A DNA stretch of 32,261 nucleotides from Thiotrichaceae bacterium (GTDB lineage: Bacteria > Pseudomonadota > Gammaproteobacteria > Thiotrichales > Thiotrichaceae): positions 1 to 32,261 of the forward strand of contig JALSJN010000009.1 in assembly GCA_026989335.1 (NCBI GenBank), read 5' to 3'. The notes beneath the pieces are model-generated. The model was not told the origin of the DNA. It did not search any database and worked only from the letters and a program-made list of their open reading frames with translations. Both the position numbers and the translations under genes were made by a program. Shown piece after piece: positions 7,981-15,454 of the stretch (positions are counted from its first letter, which is position 1; each line of letters starts with the position of its first letter).

Positions 7981-9198
7981 TTAGAAGAATTTTTGTAACT
8001 CAAGCTGAATAAAATCATCCCTCTCCAGCGCCTTCAAAGGATTGTCTTTAGCCACATCCATAAAGGTTTGACCTTCTAGATTGATTTTAAAGCCTTTGCC
8101 TAAACGACGACTAGCCTCAGCGCGAAAGCTTTTTGTTTTATCATCCAAGTCTACAAAAGCACCAGCTAATAGCTGACTACCAGCCTCATCATTTAGCGTA
8201 TAACGTCCACCGACAAAGACATCATTTTGAAAATTAACTGCAATCGCCTCACCGCGAGAATCATGATGGTACTCGGTGATTAAACCTATTTCAGAGCCAT
8301 TTTCAAAAGCCGGCAAGGTATGTTCAAAGCCGCCGACTAAAGCGGTGTAGTCTTTATTTTTTGGATCATCAAATAGACGGCTTATTAATTCTAATTTATA
8401 GATTGTGCTTTCGCCCGTATGTTGTAAATCAACCCCTAGCTGAGTCATTTGCGGGTAATGTGCTTTTAAGGCAATTGACTTACCATTTTTAAGTATTGGA
8501 CTTAATATCGGATCACGCGAAGTACCATCAAATAAGTGTACGCCAATATCTAGCTCATCGACCGTTTCGGTCCATCGTACCGCGTAATCAATATGTTTTT
8601 CTTTTTGGGCTGACTCGAAGGTCGTTGCAGTGCTATCAACAACTAAAGGGGCACGAAAACGTCCCTTACTGCCAGCAAAACTTCGCTCTCTAAAATAAGG
8701 CAAAACGATTAAATCTAAAGAACCATTATCCGTTAACCGGCTCACGCGAAGCATCGGCTGACCGAATTTATCTTCACCATCAATGCCTTCTAACGTATCA
8801 GTTTGGTTAATCACATCGACTAAATGTTGTGACTCCGTAACCCCCCAGTAGGTTTTACTGATACCTGCTTGTACCTCCCAGTTGCCCTCTTCTCCAAGGC
8901 TACCGACAAAGTCTAGCTGGCGAATATCTGCATGAGTGCGCTCTTTATCTTGCTGATCCCAGCGGTAGAAAGGTGTGAAGGTGATTTTTTTATGACCGTT
9001 ATCCCACTGGTGTTTGTATTCGGGTTGAATACTTAAAGAAAAATCGGTTTGTTCATGTTGTTCTGGGGTGCTACCTTTATCTTTAAAGTAACGTCCCTGT
9101 AATGTAATTTCACCTGAAAACTCATTCGCACTTAACACGACACATGAAATCGCTAACGATAGTATCGTTATATTTTTGATTAAAAATCGCTTTGACAC
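7981..9198 (-). CDS. Outer-membrane beta-barrel protein of MMPL operon
   Basis: 405 residues. It has an N-terminal signal peptide (cleavage probably after VLSAN, about 25) and then alternating beta-strand sequence throughout. It ends QLELQKFF, with the C-terminal phenylalanine used for BAM recognition. I do not recognise a named porin family. It is the last gene of the TetR-MMPL operon, so a role as outer-membrane partner or receptor for the transported molecule is likely but inferred. The start is a GTG at 9198 with AGGTGG at good spacing, directly after the TAA of the preceding gene, so the two are probably translationally coupled. Convergent with the phosphatase gene. Confidence 0.75.
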   Translation of the reverse strand: MSKRFLIKNITILSLAISCVVLSANEFSGEITLQGRYFKDKGSTPEQHEQTDFSLSIQPEYKHQWDNGHKKITFTPFYRWDQQDKERTHADIRQLDFVGSLGEEGNWEVQAGISKTYWGVTESQHLVDVINQTDTLEGIDGEDKFGQPMLRVSRLTDNGSLDLIVLPYFRERSFAGSKGRFRAPLVVDSTATTFESAQKEKHIDYAVRWTETVDELDIGVHLFDGTSRDPILSPILKNGKSIALKAHYPQMTQLGVDLQHTGESTIYKLELISRLFDDPKNKDYTALVGGFEHTLPAFENGSEIGLITEYHHDSRGEAIAVNFQNDVFVGGRYTLNDEAGSQLLAGAFVDLDDKTKSFRAEASRRLGKGFKINLEGQTFMDVAKDNPLKALERDDFIQLELQKFF

Positions 9199-9660
9199 TT
9201 ACAACCACCTCTTTACTTTGTTTTTGTAATCTAGATATTCTTGTCCAAATTTTTCTTGCAAAATGCGTTCTTCTGGCTTTATTTGCATATGAGTAATCAG
9301 CCAATAAAACAACGGCAATACTAAAAATGGGGTCACGCTTCCTAACCAAATAGAATAACCAAATAGAATAACCAACAAGCCTACATACATAGGGTTTCGG
9401 GTAAACTTATATAAACCAGCCGTGACTAAACCCTCAGTACTGTTCGGCCTCATTGGGTTTATGGTAGTACGTTTTTTGATAAATAAAAATAACGAAGATG
9501 AGTCTAAAACAACCGCAATGAAAATAATGGCTAAGCCAATTTTATTCCAAGGCGACTCTATAAAATGTACCAAAGGTAAGTTTTGATTTAATAACCACAT
9601 GATAATGCCAATTGTTAGCGCATAGACTGGCGGTGGAATTTTCAATTCTAGTACTTTCAT
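9199..9660 (-). CDS. Isoprenylcysteine carboxyl methyltransferase-like membrane protein
   Basis: 153 residues, four or five membrane helices. The C-terminal half has the ICMT/PEMT signature: GLYKFTRNPMYVGLL near 85-99 and KPEERILQEKFGQEYLDYKN near 128-147, the SAM and head-group binding region. Bacterial members are poorly characterised integral-membrane methyltransferases, sometimes acting on lipids or isoprenoids. It is the fifth gene of the operon, after the TfoX-like gene and coupled to the beta-barrel gene. AAGGA lies at good spacing before the ATG. A 13-base direct repeat within the gene (9344-9373) is read in two frames; protein length and motifs are nevertheless intact. Confidence 0.85.
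   Translation of the reverse strand: MKVLELKIPPPVYALTIGIIMWLLNQNLPLVHFIESPWNKIGLAIIFIAVVLDSSSLFLFIKKRTTINPMRPNSTEGLVTAGLYKFTRNPMYVGLLVILFGYSIWLGSVTPFLVLPLFYWLITHMQIKPEERILQEKFGQEYLDYKNKVKRWL
9344..9373. repeat. 13-bp tandem direct repeat inside ICMT-like gene
   Basis: The + strand has AACCAAATAGAAT twice in direct succession plus a third partial AACC. Because 13 is not a multiple of three, the copies are read in different frames (encoding parts of VILFGYSIWLG). Gain or loss of one unit would shift the frame. Confidence 0.9.
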
Positions 9661-9677
9661 GTGTTAATTCCTTATAG

Positions 9678-10022
9678 CTACTTTGATCTTACGGATGCTT
9701 CTAGGGCTTGCATCGCCCATTCTCTCATTTGTATCTCATCTTCAAACAACTCTTCAGGTGCAGTGAACCACTTTTTTACAGTCACGGTTTTATCTTTCTT
9801 GTCATAGCTAAAAGGCTTCATACCTTTTGCTTCATACTGTGGTCGAGTTTGATCATCAACAACAAAATACAAGGTATCACCCAACACCACAGCAAACTGT
9901 TTATCTTTACCTAAATGACTAGATCGAAACGCGACACCACCAAAATATTTTTTAGTGATGAGCTCAGGAAAATCACCAAGTAACTCTTTAATATATTCAA
10001 CGTACTCGGCTGAAGCTCCCAT
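9678..10022 (-). CDS. TfoX/Sxy N-terminal domain protein
   Basis: 114 residues, matching only the N-terminal domain of TfoX/Sxy. The visible signature is KKYFGGVAFRS at about 24-34, then FAVVLGDTLYFVVDDQTR, GMKPFSYDKK and the WFTAPEELFEDEIQMREWA tail. Full-length TfoX/Sxy co-activates competence genes with CRP; stand-alone N-domain proteins are common and their function is not established. The C-terminal TfoX domain is absent here. It lies in the TetR-MMPL operon, 17 bases before the ICMT-like gene and 8 bases after the LolA-like gene, so it may serve the envelope system rather than competence, but this is a guess from position. Confidence 0.85.
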   Translation of the reverse strand: MGASAEYVEYIKELLGDFPELITKKYFGGVAFRSSHLGKDKQFAVVLGDTLYFVVDDQTRPQYEAKGMKPFSYDKKDKTVTVKKWFTAPEELFEDEIQMREWAMQALEASVRSK

Positions 10023-10030
10023 TACTTAAA

Positions 10031-10834
10031 CTAGCGTTTTAACGCGTTCTTATTAAAGTCACGTGCTGACAACCCAGACTTAAACTTGTAGTTAGACCAT
10101 TGTAGCGTGGTGCTTTTGCCTGTTTGATGATTTACCATGCTCATCATACTAGGTCGCCAATATTTACCTAAATACTGTTTAAAGCCCGTCGCGTTAAGTG
10201 TTTTTAATAATGAATTTTTACGGTCGTAATACATCACCTTTACAGGGCGATATTCTTTGGTATCAATCCAAGCAAGCTGTTTGCTGTAACCCGAATATTT
10301 ATACGCTGGTGTACGCTCAATCACATGACACTTCCACCCCTGCCCGCAAGCCTCTTCACGTAAATAGTTGTATTTATACTTTTCTACTTCTTGCGAACCT
10401 AAATCCTCAAATGCAAATTCACTACCCATGAATGGGCCTGATTTATTGCGTGAATTAATGCGTTTCACACGCTTAAGTGCGGGTAAATATAACCACTGAT
10501 CATCAGGCTTTAAGCCGTGTGAAAAAGTCAGCATGGCTGTTCCTTTTACATCTGCCGGCTGATCAAATAAGGATAATGATTTATCACCATCCCCCTTACC
10601 TTCTAATGTTTTAATACTGATCACACGGCGGCTAGTTTTACCCGCACGGTTCTTTAAGGTCATAATCATATTGGCGCTGGTGTCTCCAAAACCGATATCT
10701 TTAGCATCCCCTTCTTCGGCGATTCTTAAACCTTTTTGTTGTGGATTTTCAGCGGGTGCTTTTGCTTGAACGTTAGTTGATAGGCTCAAAAAAGCAAGCG
10801 CTAGTGATATTGACAAGGTTTGTTTTAATAACAT
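10031..10834 (-). CDS. LolA-like outer membrane lipoprotein-sorting protein
   Basis: 267 residues with a signal peptide (cleavage probably after VQA at 24), so periplasmic. Characteristic segments of the LolA-like family encoded beside MMPL transporters are visible: DDQWLYLPALKRVKRI near 111-126, GSEFAFEDL at 137-145, and a C-terminal beta-strand region ending in W-S-N-Y-K. The LolA fold forms a half-barrel that carries lipid or acyl chains through the periplasm, and relatives next to RND/MMPL pumps are thought to pass hydrophobic cargo on. Here it directly follows the MMPL gene, 48 bases apart, with GGAG at good spacing before its ATG. Confidence 0.9.
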   Translation of the reverse strand: MLLKQTLSISLALAFLSLSTNVQAKAPAENPQQKGLRIAEEGDAKDIGFGDTSANMIMTLKNRAGKTSRRVISIKTLEGKGDGDKSLSLFDQPADVKGTAMLTFSHGLKPDDQWLYLPALKRVKRINSRNKSGPFMGSEFAFEDLGSQEVEKYKYNYLREEACGQGWKCHVIERTPAYKYSGYSKQLAWIDTKEYRPVKVMYYDRKNSLLKTLNATGFKQYLGKYWRPSMMSMVNHQTGKSTTLQWSNYKFKSGLSARDFNKNALKR

Positions 10835-10882
10835 GTGTATTTCTCCAGTTTTAATTATCTAAGCTACTTATATGACAGGGGG

Positions 10883-13237
10883 TTATTTAATTTGTTCAAC
10901 CGCTGTCTTCTGACCTTTATTGAGCCACTTATCCCACCAAATTAACAACGGTGGTAATAATAAGAAATCAACTAATAATGCAATCGCAATGACAATCGCT
11001 GTTAGCAACCCCATACCTGAGTTAAGCTTGAAAGAGGAGGTTGCTAATACTAAAAAGCCTGCAACCAATGCCACAGATGTGACTAATAAGGCGATTCCCA
11101 CGGTAGAAAAAGCATAACGCACAGCGTCTTCAGCAGATAATCCCTGCTCCACTCTAGCGCGCCGATATTTACTTAAAAAATGAATCGTATCATCCACCAC
11201 TATACCCAAAGTCATCGCGGTTACTACTGACAACGCCATACCAATTTCCCCATCAATAATCGCCCATACACCAAACGCCATTCCCGCAGGAATTAAATTA
11301 GGGATTAAGCTGAGTAAACCGTAACGCCATGAACCTAATGCAAACATAAGGATTAATGAAATTAGCACCAGTGCAATCGTAGTCCCAGTTAACATACTTA
11401 TAATATTCTTCATACCAATATGAGCAAACATCACCGAAGGACTTACACCGACCGCTTTGAGTTCGGGAATATTATCTGTCATCCATTGATCCGCACGATT
11501 TTCTATCGCCAAAACTTCTTTAGATGATAGCGTTTTCATCGTTACTGTAATGCGGGTACTTTTCTTATCAATATCAATTTGATTGTTCAAGTCCAAACCA
11601 AACGGCAGTGACATTTCGTAGAGTAATAAATACTGCGCCGCCAGCTCCCTGCTTTCTGGCAATTTATGATAAGCGGGGTCGTCGCCATGCATATTCTTAT
11701 TCAAGCGAGTGAAAGTATCTGTCACCGTGTTGACATGAATCACTTCAGGTTGTTCAGTCATCCAATCGGTAAACTTTTTAATATCAGCGAGTACCTGTGG
11801 ATTTGCAATATCCCCAGAGTTTTTGGTTTCTATGGAATATTCAATATTGTAAATGCCGGTTAAGTTATCACTAATGAAGTCAGTATCTACACGAAATTCG
11901 ATACGCTCATCAAAGTACTTAACGAATACATCATTCAACTCATTCCGAGGAATAAGCGCAATTAACACCAGCGCCAATGCACCCACACTAAGTAACAATG
12001 CTTTTTGATGCGATAATACCCACTCTGCCAAGGCACTCATTAACGCCAACGTTTTCGTATCTTCCTGTTGTTTTACACGACTTGGTAACACCGTGGCCAA
12101 AGCAGGTAATAATAAGATCGAGAAGAAAAATGCAGCCATCACACCAATTGCCGCCACATTACCCAAGTCCCTAAACGGCGGTGCATCACTAGTGTTTAAA
12201 GATAAGAAACCAATCGCCGTGGTGATAGAGGTTAAAAATACAGGCACAAAGTTAATCCGTAAACTCTCGCGCATCGCCTCATATTTATCTGAGCCCTTAC
12301 GCATTTGTGCCACCCAATTAGATAAAATGTGCACACAGTCAGCCACTGCCAGCGTCATGATGATGATGGGTGCAGACATCACAGGTGAAGACAATTCAAT
12401 CCCTAACCAGCCTGTTAAACCAAAGGCTGTTGCGAGTGAAAACACAATCACCACCAAGGTAATCACCGTACCTGACACGCTACGTAATAATAGAAACACC
12501 GTCACTAAAATCAACAGTAAGGTAATGGGTAGCAGGTGTGACATATCATAAATTGTCGCCTCACCAAAGGCATTATTCATCATCACAATACCGGACAAAT
12601 AAACCGTAAGCTCTGGGTAGGTTTTTTCGACATAGGCTTTTAAGTCACGCACTGATTTAACGATTTCAGCACCTAATTTAGTGGGGTCAGCAGGTGTTAC
12701 CACACCCTTCTCATCGGTCAGCATTTTTGGTAATTCGACAGTAATATTTACCGCTGAGACGTGTGCTTTTTCTGAAATTAAGCGGTGTAATAATAACGGT
12801 TCATTTAAGGCGATTTTTTTAATACGCTGCAACTCATCGCTACTTAAGGAAGCACCATTTTCATACAGATTAGCCACCGACATATCATCTTCGACTGATT
12901 CACTGTGTTGATAATTAGACAATGAATCAACACGAATTGAATAGGGGGTTTGCCATGAACGTTTGGTTATATCCTCAATTGCTGCCAAGTATTTTGGTGT
13001 GAAAACTTTGCCATCTTTGGGCGCAAAAACCATCAACACATTATCGTTTTTGGTATAGGTATCTTGGATACTTTCAAAGGCTTTTAAGCGCGCATCATCT
13101 TTATTAAAAAAGATACGGTAATCATTATTAAAAAATAAATTCTTCGCCCCCACGCCTGCACCAGCGACAATCAATAACATTAAAGCCAGAATTAACCAGC
13201 GAAACTTAACCACAAACTCAGCATAACTTTTAATCAT
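10883..13237 (-). CDS. MMPL/RND-family transporter
   Basis: 784 residues from the ATG at 13237. This start overlaps the TetR stop by four bases (ATGA) and has AGGAACAGGA just before it; an upstream in-frame start at 13297 would run 60 bases into the TetR gene and is less likely. The protein has two similar halves, each with a membrane helix, a large periplasmic loop and five more helices. The intramembrane proton-relay regions are recognisable as MTLAVADCVHILSNW in the first half and TLGIVVDDTIHFLSKYRRAR in the second. MMPL proteins move lipids and other hydrophobic molecules outward using the proton gradient (hopanoid exporter HpnN and mycobacterial MmpL3 are examples). The substrate here is unknown. 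Confidence 0.93.
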   Translation of the reverse strand: MIKSYAEFVVKFRWLILALMLLIVAGAGVGAKNLFFNNDYRIFFNKDDARLKAFESIQDTYTKNDNVLMVFAPKDGKVFTPKYLAAIEDITKRSWQTPYSIRVDSLSNYQHSESVEDDMSVANLYENGASLSSDELQRIKKIALNEPLLLHRLISEKAHVSAVNITVELPKMLTDEKGVVTPADPTKLGAEIVKSVRDLKAYVEKTYPELTVYLSGIVMMNNAFGEATIYDMSHLLPITLLLILVTVFLLLRSVSGTVITLVVIVFSLATAFGLTGWLGIELSSPVMSAPIIIMTLAVADCVHILSNWVAQMRKGSDKYEAMRESLRINFVPVFLTSITTAIGFLSLNTSDAPPFRDLGNVAAIGVMAAFFFSILLLPALATVLPSRVKQQEDTKTLALMSALAEWVLSHQKALLLSVGALALVLIALIPRNELNDVFVKYFDERIEFRVDTDFISDNLTGIYNIEYSIETKNSGDIANPQVLADIKKFTDWMTEQPEVIHVNTVTDTFTRLNKNMHGDDPAYHKLPESRELAAQYLLLYEMSLPFGLDLNNQIDIDKKSTRITVTMKTLSSKEVLAIENRADQWMTDNIPELKAVGVSPSVMFAHIGMKNIISMLTGTTIALVLISLILMFALGSWRYGLLSLIPNLIPAGMAFGVWAIIDGEIGMALSVVTAMTLGIVVDDTIHFLSKYRRARVEQGLSAEDAVRYAFSTVGIALLVTSVALVAGFLVLATSSFKLNSGMGLLTAIVIAIALLVDFLLLPPLLIWWDKWLNKGQKTAVEQIK

Positions 13238-13845
13238 TCCTGTTCCTTTTTTTCGGGCTTTAATAATTCTAATTGCTGCACCAAACCTTGCCCACACATC
13301 ATCAGTGTTTCTAAGCTTTGGGTACTTTTAGCCAATCCTAAACAACCTTCTAAGGTTGCCACAAAAAGCACACCGAGTTGTTTAGAGTCGGTATCTTGCC
13401 TAATATTATCAACCTGTTTTCCGCGCTCACACGCTTCTTCAACCGCTGTTTGCCATTCCGTATAAATCGCCGTAATGCGTGAACGAAAGCCCTCATCAAT
13501 CGGGGACATTTCTAATGCAAGATTATTTAACGGACACCCCAAACGCACATCTTCATCGGTCATTTTTTCGCCCGAAGTTAGTAAAATTTGCTGGATAGTG
13601 GTGACGGGATCATCGGTGTTTTGCAAAGGCGCAATCCAATTAGCATGTAAGGTGATATAAATCACCTCATCAACCACCGCATAGCCCAGCTCCATTTTGT
13701 TTTTAAAATGGTGATATAATGCTCCCTTGGTAATATCCGTTTTTTTCAATATATTATTCAAGCTCGCAGCTTGAAAGCCTCGATGATAAATCTCATCAAA
13801 GGCTGCCATTAGAATTTTAGCCCGGGTTTCATCACTCTTATCCAA
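13234..13845 (-). CDS. TetR-family repressor of the MMPL operon
   Basis: About 203 residues from a TTG at 13845. The helix-turn-helix is evident near the N-terminus (SLNNILKKTDITKGALYHHFKN) after the usual ETRAKILMAAFDEI helix, followed by a divergent ligand-binding domain. The frame is open up to an ATG at 13950, but that codon lies inside a promoter and operator, and the ATG at 13929 would sit almost at the predicted transcript start. The TTG has GGTGA, complementary to the 16S tail, just upstream, and gives the usual family N-terminus; still, the start is uncertain. It overlaps the MMPL gene by four bases and is probably self-regulated through the palindrome at 13948-13963. Confidence 0.85.
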   Translation of the reverse strand: MDKSDETRAKILMAAFDEIYHRGFQAASLNNILKKTDITKGALYHHFKNKMELGYAVVDEVIYITLHANWIAPLQNTDDPVTTIQQILLTSGEKMTDEDVRLGCPLNNLALEMSPIDEGFRSRITAIYTEWQTAVEEACERGKQVDNIRQDTDSKQLGVLFVATLEGCLGLAKSTQSLETLMMCGQGLVQQLELLKPEKKEQE

Positions 13846-13937
13846 AGTCTCACCCCCATTACAGCGCGAGCATGACCAAATATGCCACCATTGTTCGGGT
13901 TTGTTTTTAAAAAAAGAGGAATTAGACATAGTCAAAA

Positions 13938-13966
13938 AGCATACATCCATACCGGTTGGTATGCAA
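13938..13966 (-). promoter_or_regulatory. Promoter of the TetR-MMPL operon
   Basis: On the minus strand TTGCAT (13966-13961) is followed after 17 bases by TATGCT (13943-13938), a good sigma-70 spacing. It lies directly upstream of the TetR gene and would start transcription near 13931. Confidence 0.6.
13948..13963. promoter_or_regulatory. TetR-type palindromic operator
   Basis: CATACCGGTTGGTATG is an inverted repeat with perfect six-base half-sites (CATACC / GGTATG) around a four-base centre, of the ATACC-n4-GGTAT type recognised by many TetR-family repressors. It overlaps the -35 hexamer and fills most of the spacer of the operon promoter, so a bound repressor would block RNA polymerase. 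Autoregulation is inferred. Confidence 0.7.
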
Positions 13967-14050
13967 GAGTATTATTTGTGGCCTTTGTCTAATTCAAGCC
14001 ATGAGGGATTTTTTATTAGCAAACGTTCTAAGTAATTCTCCAAAACGATA

Positions 14051-14076
14051 AAAGCACCTCATGTGAGGTGCTTTTT
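14051..14076. terminator. Bidirectional intrinsic terminator after lipoprotein gene
   Basis: GCACCTC (14054-14060), a four-base loop ATGT, and GAGGTGC (14065-14071) form a perfect seven-pair stem flanked by A4 and T5, so it can terminate on either strand. It lies 28 bases past the stop of the minus-strand lipoprotein gene. Confidence 0.85.
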
Positions 14077-14103
14077 ATTAAGCAATTAAAACTGTTTTAG
14101 AAA

Positions 14104-14976
14104 CTAATTAATACCGAAGTCACTCGCTTTATATTTTGTTACTTTTCCATTCTTATCGTCTGCAAAATAGATATTGCCTGCATTATCAAAGGCAACACCT
14201 TCAGCATCAACACCACTAGGCAATGACTTTGTGCTAATAACTTTTGATTGCTTAATACCGTAACGAATCAAAGTATGATCTATCGCGCTTAGCATAAATA
14301 AATCACCTTGATGAAAACTTAAACCCACAATATCTTTTTTACCATGGTCGATAATTTGATCAACCACAGGCGCATCGGAAAAACTATCATCAACCGTGAA
14401 AACAAACGAAGAATCCTGTTCTGGATAAGAGTTTAGTGATTGGTTTGATACGTAAACTGTACCCTCATTAATAGCGATACCTTCAATGCCTGTTTTACCT
14501 TTCTTGTCTTTAAACAGGGTATTATCATCAGGCCTCACAATATCACCTGTAGGCTTACCTGCACTATTTTTTAATAAAGCTGAAAGATCACTTTGTTCTA
14601 TCGTATGTAGATTATCCTTACCCTCAACGGCAACAATAACATTACCATTAACATCATCACAGGCTACCCCTTCGTAATCATATTTCTTACCCTTTGCCGA
14701 CTTATGCGTGTGTTGATCTAAGATTTTACCCTGCATATCCAGCTTATAAATAATACCTCGGTCAGAGACCACGAACAAAGCATCATTATCGACGGAATAA
14801 CAGATACCCGATGCCTCAGCAACTGAAGCAAGTGTTTTACCGGTAACAGAACTACCTGTTGCTGGATCGGGGTTCGTGCCGGCATCCTTGTTATCGCTAC
14901 CACCGCCACATGCAGTGATTAATAGTAAAGTCGATAAAGAAATTGCTAAATGCTGTATTTTAAAAGCCATGTTCAT
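14104..14976 (-). CDS. SdiA-regulated-type (YjiK-like) lipoprotein
   Basis: 290 residues. The signal peptide ends in a lipobox ITAC with the acylated cysteine at 23, followed by GGGSDN, so it is membrane-anchored; no Asp follows the Cys, which favours the outer membrane. The rest looks like a beta-propeller of repeated blade segments: ASGICYSVDNDALFVVSDRG, then EGVACDDVNGNVIVAVEG, IEGIAINEGTVYVSNQ, VGLSFHQGDLFMLS and EGVAFDNAGNIYFADD. This matches the SdiA-regulated/YjiK family, whose function is unknown. The start ATG has AAGG seven bases upstream. It has its own terminator at 14051-14076, so it is probably a single-gene unit. Confidence 0.8.
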   Translation of the reverse strand: MNMAFKIQHLAISLSTLLLITACGGGSDNKDAGTNPDPATGSSVTGKTLASVAEASGICYSVDNDALFVVSDRGIIYKLDMQGKILDQHTHKSAKGKKYDYEGVACDDVNGNVIVAVEGKDNLHTIEQSDLSALLKNSAGKPTGDIVRPDDNTLFKDKKGKTGIEGIAINEGTVYVSNQSLNSYPEQDSSFVFTVDDSFSDAPVVDQIIDHGKKDIVGLSFHQGDLFMLSAIDHTLIRYGIKQSKVISTKSLPSGVDAEGVAFDNAGNIYFADDKNGKVTKYKASDFGIN

Positions 14977-15136
14977 GTTACTACCTTAGTTTTATTTCTT
15001 TCAAGTATTACAATAGGTAGACAAAAATGAAACTGCTTAAGCTTTATACAAGGATAGCGCGTTGAGAATTTCAGATAAGTTGGATTAAGCGGAATATTTA
15101 CTGCCATGACTTAGAAAAAATCTAACAAAGAAAGCC

Positions 15137-15259
15137 TCACCCCAGTAACAAAAATAAATAACTACTCCCCCATATCAATAATAAGAAAGCTATTGCTCCT
15201 AACGCATCTGAAACTATCTGTGGAAAAACTTGCTGTGTTTTGTTGATTAAAATACCCAT
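15137..15259 (-). CDS. Possible 40-residue single-helix membrane protein
   Basis: A 41-codon frame with ATG at 15259, preceded by AAAGGAT at about seven bases, a good ribosome site. It begins MGILINKTQQVFPQIVSDAL and continues into a long hydrophobic stretch (GAIAFLLLIWGSSYLFLLLG), then TGA. A soluble, amphipathic start followed by one membrane helix at the C-terminus is typical of small regulatory or accessory membrane proteins. It is on the same strand as the Rieske-like gene, 195 bases downstream. I do not recognise a family; the ribosome site and hydrophobicity are the only support, and it could be chance. Confidence 0.4.
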   Translation of the reverse strand: MGILINKTQQVFPQIVSDALGAIAFLLLIWGSSYLFLLLG

Positions 15260-15303
15260 TTTAAATCCTTTTCATTGGTTTGATTATTAAGAAAGACCTA
15301 ATT

Positions 15304-15346
15304 AAGTCCCAGAATTTCATGAGACTTGATCAGGACTTCCTTAAAG
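15304..15346. repeat. Inverted repeat upstream of the small ORF
   Basis: AAGTCC near 15304 and GGACTT near 15341 form a six-pair arm around a loop of about 30 bases. It lies upstream of the possible 40-residue gene on the minus strand and could be leader structure; support is weak. Confidence 0.35.
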
Positions 15347-15363
15347 GATACTAATATAGGTAC

Positions 15364-15382
15364 TCCCTCAATCTGTGAGGGA
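15364..15382. terminator. Stem-loop after Rieske-like gene, possible terminator
   Basis: TCCCTCA, loop ATCTG, TGAGGGA: a perfect seven-pair stem about 75 bases past the stop of the minus-strand Rieske-like gene. There is no clear T-run on the minus strand, so it may be a weak terminator or a processing or stability structure. Confidence 0.45.
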
Positions 15383-15454
15383 ATAAAAATTTTATGCTTT
15401 TCATTCAGTCTTTCGCCATCAACTCATGTTACGGTTTCATATCAATCGTTATTA

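Larger units (their letters stand above)
14977..15454. other. 478-base gap between lipoprotein and Rieske-like genes
   Basis: Apart from the possible small gene at 15137-15259 and the two inverted repeats at 15304-15346 and 15364-15382, I see nothing recognisable. The part next to 14976 must contain the lipoprotein promoter, but no convincing -35/-10 pair stands out. Confidence 0.6.

Noticed and set aside
12093..12551. 152-residue open frame on the plus strand
   Set aside because: It lies wholly inside the MMPL gene on the other strand and has low-complexity composition typical of an antisense frame.
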